Shown here in pieces: positions 34,411-44,193 of a stretch of DNA of 64,000 bases. Made by a program: the position numbers and the translations under genes. This DNA is from AC-32 sp963704005 (GTDB lineage Bacteria; Actinomycetota; Thermoleophilia; Gaiellales; Gaiellaceae), in the NCBI GenBank assembly GCA_963704005.1, contig CAVPGJ010000001.1:868001-932000 (forward strand), written 5' to 3'. How positions within the stretch are numbered: position 1 is the first letter of the stretch; each line of letters starts with the position of its first letter. A model generated the notes under the pieces. The model was not told where the DNA came from, searched no databases, and saw nothing but the letters and a program-made list of their open reading frames with translations.

Positions 34411-34713
34411 TCAGGAGAGACGGTTGAAGAGCTCGTCGATCACGCGAATCAGGACGACGAGGGCAAGGACGGCCACGATCGGCGAGAGGTCGAGCGGACC
34501 GAAGGAGGGCAGCACCCGCCGGAAGAGGCGGAGGTACGGCTCGCAGACGTCTCGCAGGAACTCCGAGATCCGGCGCACCCACGGCGAGTAGGGCAACGGC
34601 ACCCACGACGTCAGGACGTAGGCGAAGATCAGGAGGATGTAGACGTAGATGAAGACGTCGATGAACTGGTTCGCAGCGGAGGCAGCATCGGCTAGGACCG
34701 CAAGCGTGGCCAT
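34411..34713 (-). CDS. YggT-family membrane protein
   Basis: About 100 residues from ATG 34713. Two hydrophobic segments flank the conserved WVPLPYSPWVRRISEFLRDV then CEPYLRLFRRVLPSFGPLDL core. It is associated with division genes in many Gram-positives; molecular role unknown. Confidence 0.9.
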   Translation of the reverse strand: MATLAVLADAASAANQFIDVFIYVYILLIFAYVLTSWVPLPYSPWVRRISEFLRDVCEPYLRLFRRVLPSFGPLDLSPIVAVLALVVLIRVIDELFNRLS

Positions 34714-34758
34714 CAAGCCTCAGTTCGCCTCTCAGAACCGATGTCCTTGACCTCGAGC

Positions 34759-34834
34759 GGGTCGACCGGTCGTTTCAGGCGGGCGACCGGCGAAGCCGGA
34801 CGCCCTGATGGCGGCACCGCAAGCGGTGCCTCGG
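34759..34834. repeat. Two-hairpin palindromic repeat, copy R7 (long form)
   Basis: The flank GGGTCGACCGGTCGTTTCAG is followed by hairpin B GGGCGACCGGC-GAA-GCC... (34781-34805) and a perfect hairpin A GGCACCGC-AA-GCGGTGCC (34813-34830), 13 bases from the sepF stop. Confidence 0.85.
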
Positions 34835-34843
34835 GGCCGTTTC

Positions 34844-35392
34844 CTAGGCCTGGTTGAAGAAGCCGCGCTCGATCATGCGCTGGCGCTCCTCCGCCGAGAC
34901 CTCGACGTTTCGCGGGGTGAGGAGGAAGACCTTGTCCCCGACCCGCTGCATGCCCCCGTCGAGCCCGTACGTGAGGCCGCTCGTGAAGTCGATCAGGCGC
35001 TTCGAGAGCTCCTGGTCGGCGCCCTGCAGGTTGAGGATCACCGGCATCGACCCCTTGAAGCGGTCGGCGATCTGCTGCGCGTCGTTGAAGCTGCGCGGGA
35101 TCACCAGGTGTACCTGCACCGACGGCACCGCCCGCACGACGCCGTCCGCCCGGCGTTGCCGCTGGCGAAGCGTCGGCGGCCTGGGCGCCTCCTCCTCGGG
35201 CTCGGGATCGGTCCAGTCGTCGAAGTCCTGCCGCGTCTGCCGGCGCGGCGTCAGCCTGCGGACGTTCGGGCGCTCGCTGTACGTGCGCTCGAGGTCCTCC
35301 TCGGTCAGGTAGCCGTCCTCGTCCCACTCGTCCTCCTCCTCGGCGATCCCGAAGTAGACGAGCGTGCGGTTCCAGACGTCTGAAAATCCCAT
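34844..35392 (-). CDS. sepF: Cell-division protein SepF
   Basis: 182 residues. An N-terminal amphipathic membrane-binding helix (MGFSDVWNRTLVYFGIA), an acidic linker, and the SepF core HLVIPRSFNDAQQIADRFKG, PVILNLQGADQELSKRLIDF and TSGLTYGLDGGMQRVGDKVF. It tethers FtsZ to the membrane. FtsZ is not in the window, but yggS and pgeF, usual neighbours, are directly upstream. Confidence 0.94.
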   Translation of the reverse strand: MGFSDVWNRTLVYFGIAEEEDEWDEDGYLTEEDLERTYSERPNVRRLTPRRQTRQDFDDWTDPEPEEEAPRPPTLRQRQRRADGVVRAVPSVQVHLVIPRSFNDAQQIADRFKGSMPVILNLQGADQELSKRLIDFTSGLTYGLDGGMQRVGDKVFLLTPRNVEVSAEERQRMIERGFFNQA

Positions 35393-35404
35393 GATTGGCG
35401 GATG

Positions 35405-36004
35405 TTACCCCTGGTACAGGACTGATCCCAACCGCACCATGGTCGCTCCTTCGTCGGCCGCGACGCGGTAGTCCTGGCTCGTTCCCATCGACAGCTCGCG
35501 CAGGCCGTAGCGCTCGGCCAGCTCGCGCAGTCGGCGGAAGTAGGGGCGCGAGGCCTCGGGGTCGGGCGCTTCCGGCGGCATCGTCATCAGGCCGCGCACG
35601 TCGTCGTAGAGGTCGAGGAACCGCTCGAGCTCGGCCTCCGGAATCCCCGACTTCGACTCCTCGCCGGAGAGGTTGACCTCGACGAGCGCCGGGATCGTCA
35701 GGCGCCGGGCCGCCGACTCGCTCGACAGCGAGTGGCAGAGCTCGCACAGCTCGTTGACCGTCTTCGCCTTGCGGCTCTGCAGGTGCCCGATGAAGTGCCA
35801 GCGGAAGGCGTCGCCGAAGCGGGCGTGCTTGGCTTCCAGGTCCTGGGCCCGGTTCTCGCCGACGACCTCGATCCCGGCTTCGCGCAGCGCGCCGAGGTCG
35901 TCGACCGACACGTACTTGATCGCGGCGACGATCGTCACCTCCGGGCCGAGCTCGGCGCGGATCCGCTCGTAATTTGCACGCACGGTCTCAGGCGATAAGA
36001 CCAA
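35405..36004 (-). CDS. yggS: YggS/PLPBP family pyridoxal-phosphate homeostasis protein
   Basis: About 199 residues. TIVAAIKYVSVDDLGALREA contains the PLP lysine (AAIKYV). GENRAQDLEAKH, WHFIGHLQSRKAK and LSMGTSQDYRVAADEGATMV are conserved. The start is unclear: TTG 36004, 17 bp inside the pgeF 3' end with an AGGGGG stretch before it, fits homologue length; GTG 36037 would add 11 residues. Confidence 0.88.
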   Translation of the reverse strand: MVLSPETVRANYERIRAELGPEVTIVAAIKYVSVDDLGALREAGIEVVGENRAQDLEAKHARFGDAFRWHFIGHLQSRKAKTVNELCELCHSLSSESAARRLTIPALVEVNLSGEESKSGIPEAELERFLDLYDDVRGLMTMPPEAPDPEASRPYFRRLRELAERYGLRELSMGTSQDYRVAADEGATMVRLGSVLYQG

Positions 36005-36692
36005 TGACCCCCTGCCTACCCGTGATGCCGTTGTCACGACGATGCGAGAAAAAGCGTTCGGGGTTGCACGCGGTGCAGAGATCGAGCCGCTCCACCTCGC
36101 CGCAGCCGGCCCTCCGGAGCGCCACTTCGGCCGCCGTCCAGAGGTCGAGACGCCCCTCGCGCGTCAGGCCGTCGCCGAACGCGCGGCTGAACTCGGCGGA
36201 CACGTCGTGGCCGACCTCGTAGCAGCAGGGGCCGATCCCGGGGCCGACGATCGCTGCCACAGGCCCGCCCTCGAGCGCGTCGACCCCGGCCTGCGCGATT
36301 CCGGCGAGCAGGCCGCGCCAACCGGCGTGCAGGACCGCGAGTGCCGGCCGGTCGCCGTTCGCGCGTGCGAGGACGATCGGCAGGCAGTCGGCCGCGAGCG
36401 CCAGCACGGGAAGGCCGGGCTCGTCGGTCCAGAGGCCGTCGGCGCGATCGTCGCGGGCGCCGGGGCGCGCACGGAGCACGTCGGCCGAGTGGTGCTGGTA
36501 GTTCAGCGCCAGCGCGTCGGGCTCGGCACCGGCCTCCGCGCAGAGGCGGCGACGGTTCTCCTCGACGCGCTCGGGCTCGTCGTCGGTCATCCGCCCCAGG
36601 TTGAGCGAGGCCCACGGCCCTTCGCTGACGCCGCCCTCCCGCGTCGAGAAGACGACCTCGTACGGGCCGGGCGCATTTTGCCAATGGATCAC
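35988..36692 (-). CDS. pgeF: Peptidoglycan editing factor PgeF (laccase-domain protein)
   Basis: 234 residues from GTG 36692. The active-site ligands are in NYQHHSADV, ALAADCLPIVLA and AVLHAGWRGLLAGI, with GPGIGPCCYEVG. The family removes misplaced amino acids from peptidoglycan precursors. It overlaps the upstream polymerase gene as GTGA if that gene ends at 36689. Confidence 0.9.
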   Translation of the reverse strand: MIHWQNAPGPYEVVFSTREGGVSEGPWASLNLGRMTDDEPERVEENRRRLCAEAGAEPDALALNYQHHSADVLRARPGARDDRADGLWTDEPGLPVLALAADCLPIVLARANGDRPALAVLHAGWRGLLAGIAQAGVDALEGGPVAAIVGPGIGPCCYEVGHDVSAEFSRAFGDGLTREGRLDLWTAAEVALRRAGCGEVERLDLCTACNPERFFSHRRDNGITGRQGVIGLIA

Positions 36693-39237
36693 GAATGAGC
36701 TCCCTCGCGGCCGCCAGCTCCGACTCCCGGCCGTCGAGCTCGCCGTTCAGCTTGCGCCGCCGGAGCTCGGCGAGGACCTCCCCCACCCGCGGCGACTCGG
36801 CCAGCCCGAGGTCGGCGAGGTCGGCGCCGCTGACCTCGAGCTGGACGCCGCGCAGCCGCTCGAAGTACTCGTGCAGCGGCGGAAGGTCGGCGAGCGCGAG
36901 TGCGAAGAGCGGCGCGTCGGGCGCGTACGGATCGGCCAGCGCGACCACCTCCGCCGGCTCGGCCCCGGCCTGCAGGCGCTCGACCAGGCGCGGGCCGACC
37001 GTGACCGCCGCGGCGATCGCCTCGGCGTCCCGGCGGCGCACCTTCAGGCGCTGCAGCCAGCCGTACACCTCGTCCGGCGGCAGCTTCCGCGCCAGCGCCG
37101 CCAGCCCGAGCCGCCAGGACGGCACCTCGAGCCCGTAGCGGTCGCGCAGCCCGGTCAGCCGCCCGATCAGCGCGACCGCCTCGTCGTCGGCCGCGAGGTG
37201 CGGATGGATCGCGCGGTCGGCGCCGAGCTCGGCCAGGCGCAGGATCGAATGCTCGATCTCGCCCTCCTCGAGCAGCGCGACAAGCTCGTCTCGCAGGCGC
37301 GCCGACGAGAGGTCGCCGACGAGCCCCATCTCGATCGTGCCGCGGGCCAGCCGCAGCGTGTGCTCGTCCATCCGGAAGCCGTAGCGGTTCTCGTAGCGGA
37401 CCGCGCGGAAGATCCGGGTCGGGTCGTCGATGAAGCTCAGGTTGTGCAGGAGGCGCACCGTCTTTGCCTCGAGGTCGCGCCGCCCGGCGAACGGGTCGAC
37501 GAGCCGGCCGAGGTCGACGCCCTTCAGCGAGACCGCCATCGCGTTGATCGTGAAGTCGCGGCGGAAGAGGTCCTCGCGGATCGAGGCGTGCTCGACGGTC
37601 GGCAGCGCGGCCGGCGCGTCGTAGAACTCCGTGCGGGCGGTGACGACGTCGACGCGCTCGTCGTCGCCGTAGAGGACGACCGCCGTCCCGAACCTCTCGT
37701 GCGCGCGGACACGGCCGCCGAGCGCGTCGGCCAGCGCCTGCGCGAGCGCGATCGCGTCGCCCTCGACGGCGATGTCGACGTCGAAGCTGCGCTCGCCGAG
37801 CAGGATGTCGCGCACAGTGCCGCCGACGAGGTAGACGCCCTCGAACGGCTCGGACACGGCGGCAACCGCCTCGAACACGGGCTGAAGGCGGTCGAGCCGC
37901 GCCAGCTCGTTCGTCAGCATCGGCCCCGGCACGACGGCCGGCGCCGCCTGCTCGCCGAGCGCCCTGAGGAGGTCGCTGCGGGTGACGACGCCGCGATCTC
38001 CTCGTCGCGAAGGACGGCGATCCGTTCGTCTCCGCTCGCGAGCAGTCGTTGCAGCTCGGCCAGCGGCGTGTCCTCGGCGCAGGTCGCCACGCGGGCGCTC
38101 ATCAGCCCCTTGACCGGCGCGTGCGAGAGGCCGTGGGCCACCGCGCGGTCGAGATCCTCGCGGCCGACGACGCCGGCGAGCCGCCCGTTCTCGGCGACGA
38201 GGATCCCGCTCTGGCCGTAGCGCTGGCAGGCGACGAGCGCCCGCGCGACGGTCTCATCGGGGCCGACCGTGCGGGCCGGCGTCGACATCAGGTCCCGTGC
38301 CAGGACCGGCCGGCGCGTGGCCGAGGCGAGCCTCTCGTCGACCGTCGACCGGGCCTCGTCGAGCCCGCCTCTGAAGATCGCGGAGGCCGCCTGGGCGTGC
38401 CCGCCGCCGCCCAGGAGCTGGGCGACCGCCGCGGCGTCGACCTCGGGCGTGCGGCTGCGGGCGACGCAGAACACGCGGCCGTCCATCTCGACCAGGAGCA
38501 CGAGCGCCTTGCAGTCGGTCAGGTCGACGACCTTGTGCGCGAGGTTCGAGACTCCGTCGACGTAGCGGGGCCAGGCGACGCCTCCGACCAGGACCTCGAC
38601 GCCGGCCGCATCCCGCGGCTCGAGCGTCTCCAGGATCGCGCCCAGCAGCTCGCGCTCCTCCTCGGTCAGCGGCGTGTGCAGGAACTCGGCCAGCAGCTCC
38701 TGGCGCGCGCCGTGGCGCAGGCACCAGGCGAGCGCCTCCGCGTCTCGCTGGGTCGCGGTCGGGTAGGTGAGCGAGCCGGTGTCCTCGTGGATGCCCAGCG
38801 CGAAGACCGTGGCCTCCAGTGGGGTCACCGGCGTTTCGCGCTCGGCCAGGATCCCGACCAGCGTCGTGGTGAGCGCGCCGTCCTCCGAGAGGACCGTGTG
38901 CTCGGGCGCCGCCCAGGCGGGCGGCTCGCCGGCGTGGTGGTCGAACACGACCTTCTCGACGTCGCGGTCGAGTGCGACCGGCTCCAGCTCGCCGAGCCGG
39001 GCGGCATGCGTGGTCTCGACGACGATCAGGCGGCGGATCGCGTCCAGCTCGAGCCGGGAGGCCTCGACGAGGCCGAGCTCGTCGGCGTGCAGGCGGGAGA
39101 ACTCGCGGACGTTGCGGTTCAGCGAGCCGGCGACGCAGGCGACCGCGTCCGGGTAGAGCCGGCGCGCGGCGAGCAGCGCCGCGAAGCGCGTCGAAGTCGG
39201 TGTTCCCGTGGGTCGCGATGACGGTCTCGGCCCGCAT
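36689..39237 (-). CDS. DHH phosphoesterase-like / CBS pair / polyA polymerase (tRNA nucleotidyltransferase) fusion, frameshifted
   Basis: About 850 residues. The N-terminus MRAETVIATHGNTDFDA and VVFDHHAGEPPAWAAPEH are DHH motifs. DHHA1 follows (GGGGHAQAASAIFRGG), then two CBS domains (MSTPARTVGPDETVARALVA; MSARVATCAEDTPLAELQRL), then the nucleotidyltransferase with VYLVGGTVRDILLGERSFDV then DIAVEGDA and RRDFTINAMAVSL. Slips near 39185 and 37993 join these parts, and one near 36705 would give the TGA at 36689. Without it the frame runs to 36034 as a shadow of pgeF. The fold repairs or builds tRNA CCA ends; A-adding versus CCA-adding cannot be told. Confidence 0.8.
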
Positions 39238-39292
39238 GGGCTATGAGACTACCCCTGGCGGAAGCCAATTCTCGTCTTTCCAAGACGGTGCG

Positions 39293-39357
39293 TCAGACGG
39301 CCGCCCGGGCAGAGCCCGGCCGGCCTTTATGGTCGGCGCCGCCGAGTCGGCGTCTTA
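39293..39357. repeat. Two-hairpin palindromic repeat, copy R8
   Basis: CAGACGG flank, hairpin B 39299-39325 (CCGGGC-AGA-GCCCGG tip), then hairpin A variant GGCGCCG-CCGAGT-CGGCGTC (39335-39354). It touches the TAA (39355-39357) of the minus-strand lipoprotein gene. It is the closest relative of the copy inside dnaE2. Confidence 0.8.
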
Positions 39358-40224
39358 TGCCGACCCCGGGCCCTGGCCTGTGCTCGGAGGCCGCAGCACG
39401 CCCTGGAGCTGCTCGGCCTGCTGGCGAATGAGAGACGTCGAGTACGAGAGCTGCTCTTCGCTCGGCGGCGGAGAGCCAAGTCTCAGGGTTCTGTCGGCCT
39501 GCAGGGTGGCCGCGAGCTCGTCGAGCCTCTCGCGCACCCGGGCGGCAGCGGCCTGCGAGGGATCGTCGGGCGCGCGCGCCTCGAGCGATCGCGCCTCCGC
39601 GGCGAGCGCTTCGATCTGCCCCGTCACGACCGAGCCCTTGGCGAGGACGTCGTCCAGCGCGACGAGGGCACGCCGGTTGAGATCAGCCGTCGCGGCGCCC
39701 CAATCGGCTGCTCCTCTGCGATGCCGAAGCCAGAGTACGAGCCCGATCACGAGCGCTGCAGCCAGGGCGAGCCCCAGGGCGATCCAGCCCCACGGCGTGC
39801 TGCTCGAGGAGGACTCGGCCCCGGTGGTGGTAGGAGCGGTTGTCGCTGGAGCGGTCGTCGTCGCCGCCGTGGTGGCGGGCGCGGTGGTCGTCACCACCGT
39901 CGTCGTCGCGGGCTGGGTGGGAGGAGGTGGAGGAGGTGGCGGTGGCGGAGGAGGAGGTGGCGGCGGAGGCGGCGCCGCTTCCGTAGTCGTCCCCGGCTGG
40001 GTGGGGGTGGTTGCCGCCGTCGTCGCGGGCGCGGTGATCGTCTCCGACGTTGCCACGGTCCGCGTCGGAGTCGTTCGCGTCGGAGTCGTCCGAGTCGGCG
40101 TGGTTCGCGTTACCCCGGTCTGCGTGGCGAGCGCGCCGCCGCCGCCTCCGCAGCCTCCGAGCGCGAACCCTGCGATCGCCACGAGGACAAGCGCGGGGCC
40201 GACCGGCACGAGTCGACGAACCAC
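39355..40224 (-). CDS. Membrane-anchored lipoprotein with Thr/Pro-rich linker
   Basis: About 289 residues from GTG 40224. The signal peptide ends in a lipobox (AGFALGGC). A long low-complexity part has TRTTPTRTTP repeats and a run of about 18 prolines. It leads to a membrane helix (WIALGLALAAALVIGLVLWL) and a cytoplasmic-looking coiled domain (LNRRALVALDDVLAKGSVVT, LIRQQAEQLQGVLR). No family is recognised. Longer upstream frames overlap ridA, hisB-like and murA and are rejected. Confidence 0.7.
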   Translation of the reverse strand: MVRRLVPVGPALVLVAIAGFALGGCGGGGGALATQTGVTRTTPTRTTPTRTTPTRTVATSETITAPATTAATTPTQPGTTTEAAPPPPPPPPPPPPPPPPPPTQPATTTVVTTTAPATTAATTTAPATTAPTTTGAESSSSSTPWGWIALGLALAAALVIGLVLWLRHRRGAADWGAATADLNRRALVALDDVLAKGSVVTGQIEALAAEARSLEARAPDDPSQAAAARVRERLDELAATLQADRTLRLGSPPPSEEQLSYSTSLIRQQAEQLQGVLRPPSTGQGPGSA

Positions 40225-40277
40225 ACGGAAAACCGTAATCGCGGCCGGCGTTCCCCAGACCACCCCGATGGGGTGAA

Positions 40278-40674
40278 TCAGGCCGAGGCCAGGGCGATCG
40301 CCTCGATCTCGACCTTGGCGCCCGAGGGCAGGGCCGAGACCTCGATCGTCGCCCGCGCCGGCGGCTGCTCCCCGACATGGCGCGCGTACACCTCGTTCAT
40401 CCCGGCGAAGTCGCCGAGGTCGGCCAGGTAGACGGTCGTCTTCACCAGCCGCTCGAGGCCGCTGCCCGCCGCCTCGAGGATCGCGGCCAGGTTCGCGAAG
40501 ACCTGCTCGGTCTGCTCCTGGATCGTCTCCCCCACCATCTCGGCGTGGTCCGGCCTCAGCGCCGAGCTGCCCCGAGACGAACACCAGCCCGCCGGCCACG
40601 ATCGCCTGCGAGTACGGCGCGCCCTGAAACGGCGCCGGCGCAGTCTCCGTTCGTACCACCGTCTTGTCCGCCAT
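40278..40674 (-). CDS. ridA: RidA/YjgF-family reactive-imine deaminase (one frameshift)
   Basis: About 131 residues from ATG 40674. APFQGAPYSQAIVAGGLVFV then SGQLG is the typical start. After one extra base near 40559 the frame gives ETIQEQTEQVFANLAAILEA, VKTTVYLADLGDFAGMNEVY and PPARATIEVSALPSGAKVEI (the PxRxT motif). The family hydrolyses 2-aminoacrylate-type imines. It starts next to the hisB-like stop. Confidence 0.88.
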
Positions 40675-41217
40675 CAGTGTCTCCTCCGTGGCCTGCAGCT
40701 CTGCGCCAGGGCCACGCCCAGCGCCTTGAAGATCGCCTCCAGCACATGCTCGGGGTCGGAGCCCTCGATCAGACGGACGTGCACCGTCAGGCCCGCGCCC
40801 TCCGCGAGCTCGCGGAGGAACGTCGCGACGACGTCGCTCGCCGAGCCCGGCCACCCGCGCGTCGGTGAGGTCGACGTTCGAGACGACGAGCGGGCGGCCG
40901 GAGGCCTCGACAACGTCACGTGGGCCAGCGCCTCGTCCGCGGGCACGACCGCCGAGCCGTGGCCGCGCGCGTCCTCCGAGCGCAGCGCCTCCTCGAGCGC
41001 CTGGCCGAGCGCATGCCCCGCCGACGCGATCTCCGCCTCGGCCTCGCCGGGCGCGATCTCGAGGGCGAGGTCGAACGACGCGTACTCCGCGAGCAGCTCC
41101 AGCAGGTGGTCGAGGACGGACAGCGCCGGTCACGACGTTCGCCCGCCCGCTGCCCGCGATGTCGACGCGAGCGTGCAGGCGGCCCGCCTCGTCCGCCTGG
41201 CCGGTCCGCGGCATCAT
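40674..41217 (-). CDS. HisB-like imidazoleglycerol-phosphate dehydratase homologue without the first metal site (frameshifted)
   Basis: Reassembled from three frames it reads AGRLHARVDIAGSGRANVVT, DHLLELLAEYASFDLALEI, HALGQALEEALRSEDARG, ADEALAHVT, SGRPLVVSNVDLTDARVAG, SDVVATFLRELAEGAGLTVH and DPEHVLEAIFKALGVALAQ. This is the HisB fold and block order. The HHxxED motif before LGxAL reads EAEIASAGHA, so those ligands are gone, and the C-terminal HHxxE keeps one His. Slips near 41130, 40915 and 40853 are needed. It probably is not the histidine-pathway enzyme. ATG 41217 overlaps the murA stop. Confidence 0.65.
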
Positions 41218-42525
41218 CCCTCGACGCGCTCGATCCGCGCGCCGAGCGAGCGCAGCCGCTCGTCGATCCGCTCGTAGCCGCGGTCGATCTCGCCGACGTT
41301 GCCGATCGTCGAGGTGCCCTCCGCGCAGAGCGCGGCGAGCAGCATCGCCATCCCGGCGCGGATGTCGGGACTCGACATCTGCTGGCCGTACCAGCCTCGC
41401 CGGGCCGGTGACGACGGCGCGGTGCGGGTCGCAGAGGATGATCCGCGCGCCCATCGAGACCAGCTTGTCGACGAAGAACAGGCGGCTCTCGAACATCTTC
41501 TCGAAGATCAGCACCGTGCCCCGCGCCTGGGTCGCGACGATCACCGCGATCGAGGTCAGGTCGGCCGGGAAGGCCGGCCAGGGGCCGTCCTCGATCTTCG
41601 GGATCTGGCCGCCGAGATCGTCGCGAATCTGCGAGCTCCTGGTCCGGCGGGACTCGAAGCGTTGCGCCGTCGATCTCGGCGTGCACGCCGAGCCGCTCGA
41701 AGGTCGGCAGGATCGGCGCCAGGTCCTTCGTCTCGACGTCCTCGATCGTGACGTCGCCGCCGGTGACCGCGGCCAGGCCGATGAAGCTGCCGACCTCGAT
41801 GTGCTCCGGGCCGATCCGCCACTCGCCCCCGGAAAGGACCTTCACCCCGTGGATTCGCAGGACGTTCGACTCGATCCCCTCGATCTCAGCGCCGAGCGAG
41901 ACCAGGAATCGGCAGAGGTCCTGGATGTGCGGCTCACAGGCCGCGTTTCCGATCACCGTCTCGCCGGGGGTCAGCGAGGCCGCCATGACGGCGTTCTCGG
42001 TCGCCATCACGCTCGCCTCGTCGAGGAAGATGTGCTTGCCGCTGAGGGTTCCGCGCAGCTCGAAGCGCGTCGCCGATGTCGATCTCGGCGCCGAGCTCGG
42101 CGAACGCGTGGATGTGCGGGTCGAGCCGGCGGCGGCCGATCACGTCGCCGCCGGGAGGCGGCACGCTCGCCCGCCCGAGGCGCGCGAGCAGCGGGCCGGC
42201 GAGCAGGAACGACGCGCGGATCCGGCTCGCCAGCTCGGCGTCGAGCTCGTGCGTCGAGATCTCGGCCGCCTGCACGCGCACCTCGTTCTCGCCGGTCCAC
42301 TCGACCTCCGCGCCCACGTCGGCGAGCAGGGCGATCATCGTCTCGACGTCGCGGATCCGCGGCACGTTGTGGAGCACGACCGGCTCGCTCGTCAGCAGGC
42401 AGGCGGCGAGGATCGGCAGCGCGCCGTTCTTGTTGCCGGCCGCGCCGCACGCGGCCGCTGAGGGGCCGGCCGCCGTCGATGACGAACGACTAGGCGAGGG
42501 CGTCTGTGACGGCGGTCTGGGCCAT
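41214..42525 (-). CDS. murA: UDP-N-acetylglucosamine 1-carboxyvinyltransferase (frameshifted)
   Basis: The blocks GAAGNKNGALPILAACLLTS, EPVVLHNVPRIRDVETM, IRASFLLAGPLLARLGRAS, ASLTPGETVIGNAACEPHIQ, MGARIILCDPHRAVVTGPA and the C-terminal YERIDERLRSLGARIERVEG define MurA. About 430 residues would be encoded from ATG 42525. The loop normally GGC reads GGDVIG, that is Asp for the fosfomycin-target Cys. At least four slips and one in-frame TAG near codon 12 are present. First committed step of peptidoglycan synthesis. Confidence 0.85.
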
Positions 42526-42562
42526 GCCGAAGGGCTATCGTAGCCCTCCGTGGAGCCGACCC

Positions 42563-43108
42563 GTGAGCAGCGCCTGGGAGACGCTGACCCGCTACACGAA
42601 GAGCGAGGCACTCCTCCGTCACGCCCTCGCGGTGGAGGCCGCGGTCGGCGCTTACGCGCAGCGCTTCGGCGAGGACGAGCAGCTCTGGCGCACCACCGCA
42701 CTGCTGCACGACTTCGACTACGAGATCCACCCGACGCTCGACCAGCACCCGCAGGACGGCGCGCAGATCCTCCGCGACGAGGGCTGGCCGGAGGAGGTGA
42801 TCGACGGCGTCCTGTCGCACGCCTCGCACCTCGGGCTGCCGCGCGACACGCCCCTGAAGAAGACGCTCTTCGCGTGCGACGAGCTGGCCGGGTTCGTCCA
42901 CGCCTGTGGGCTCGTGCGGCCGGACGGGATCGCGACCCTCGAGCCGAAGTCGGTCAAGAAGAAGCTGAAGCAACCGTCGTTCGCAGCCGGCGTCAACCGC
43001 CAGGACGTCTACGAGGGCGCCGAGGAGCTCGGCGTCGAGCTGGACGACCACATCCGCTTCGTCGTCGAGTCGATGCGCCCGATCGCGGGCGAGCTCGGGC
43101 TACGGACG
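42563..43108 (+). CDS. HDIG-domain phosphohydrolase-like protein
   Basis: About 180 residues from GTG 42563. SEALLRHALAVEAAVGAYAQ and TTALLHDFDYEIHP carry the H...HD metal motif. HPQDGAQILRDEGWPEEVID and SHASHLGLPRDTPLKKTLFA follow. A lysine-rich segment (LEPKSVKKKLKQ) is conserved in this subgroup as I remember it. The stop is not visible at the expected place; the frame runs on to 43486, so a slip near 43100 is likely and the 3' end is approximate. Confidence 0.7.
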
Positions 43109-44193
43109 GCAGAGCGGCCAGCGCGTCGACGAGGCGACCGAGGTCGTCCTCGCTCGTCCACCAGCCGCAGGAGACGCGGATCCAGCCCAGGCCGGGGACG
43201 TCGCGCACGACCACGCCGCCTCGTAGAGCCGCTTGACGAGCTCGGCCGTGTCGCCCTCGACCGCGAAGCAGACGAGCGTGCCCTGGTCCGGCGCGGTCAC
43301 GACCTGGAAGCGCTCGGCCAGCAGCTCACGGCAGCTCGCGGCAGTCTCGGCCGCCCGCTCGTAACGCCACTCGGGCGCCGACGTCGAGGGCGGCCGCGAG
43401 CCCGGCCAGCAACGGCGGCGGCGTCCACCCCGGGTCGAAGCGCTGCGCCGCCTGGCCGCGCGCTGAACTCGCCGTCCGGCTCGTAGCTCTCCTGCGACAG
43501 GTAGCTCGGCGCGGCGATTCCAAGCGCATCCGGGTCGGCAACCGCGAGGCCGCCGGTCCCGTCGGGGCCGCAGAGCCACTTCTGGCACGAGAAGGCGTAG
43601 AAGTCGAAGCGCGAGGCGTCGACCGGGATCGCTCCCGCCGACTGCGCGCCGTCGATGAGCAGCGGCAGGCCGGTCGCCTCCTTCAGCTCGTCGACCGGAA
43701 AGCGGTTGCCGCTCATCCAGCAGACGTGCGAGAGCGCGAGCAGGCGGGTCTTCGGCGTCACCTCCGCGAGGAGGACCTCGAGCGCCTGTTCCGGCGGCAG
43801 CTCGCGCACCTTCGCCACGCGCACGCGGGCAGGTGAGGCGCCGAGCGCGCCGATCAGGCCGAAGTGCTCGCCGTCGGTGGTCACCACCTCGTCCTCGGGG
43901 CCGAGCCCGAGGCCGGCGAGGACGATGTTGCAGCCGTTGGTGGTCGAGGTCGCGAGCACCATGTTCTCGGGCGGAACGCCGACCAGCCCGGCGAGCTTCG
44001 ACCCGACGTCGTCGCGCAGCGCCAGCGCCCGCTCGAAGTAGGCGCGCCCCGCCCCGGCCCTGTTCGAGGTCGGCGCGCTCCGCTCGTCATCGCCTCGACG
44101 GTCGCGCGGGCGAGCGGCCCGTTCGTGCCGGCGTTCAGGTAGGCGAAGCCGCTCGAAGACCGGGAACTGCGCGCGGGCCTCTTCGAAGGTCAT
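43100..44193 (-). CDS. Class V aminotransferase / cysteine desulfurase-like PLP enzyme (frameshifted)
   Basis: ATG 44193 opens MTFEEARAQFPVFER. The blocks VGVPPENMVLATSTTNGCNI, VTTDGEHFGLIGAL, LLALSHVCWMSGNRFPVDEL, LPLLIDGAQSAGAIPVD and FDFYAFSCQKWLCGPDGTGG (PLP lysine) are in one frame. N- and C-terminal parts are in others (VRDVPGLGWIRVSCGWWTSE near the end). The stop is TAG 43100. The substrate could be cysteine, an isopenicillin-type amine or another; family level only. Confidence 0.75.

Noticed and set aside
36034..36688. Extension of the tRNA nucleotidyltransferase frame by about 220 residues
   Set aside because: It is an Arg/Pro-rich shadow of pgeF in another frame; the GTGA junction at 36689-36692 marks the likely real end.
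39900..40130. Repeated ggaggtgg and gtcggagtcgt tracts as a CRISPR or regulatory array
   Set aside because: They encode the Pro-run and TRTTPTRTTP linker of a lipoprotein and have no spacer structure.
39355..41544. A 729-codon open frame on the minus strand across the lipoprotein, ridA, hisB-like and murA genes
   Set aside because: Only its last 289 codons look like one protein; the rest is parts of three other genes joined by frame slips and GC-rich openness.
42485..42500. In-frame TAG near the start of murA as a recoded stop
   Set aside because: The gene has at least four other single-base errors, so a sequencing error is far more likely than recoding.
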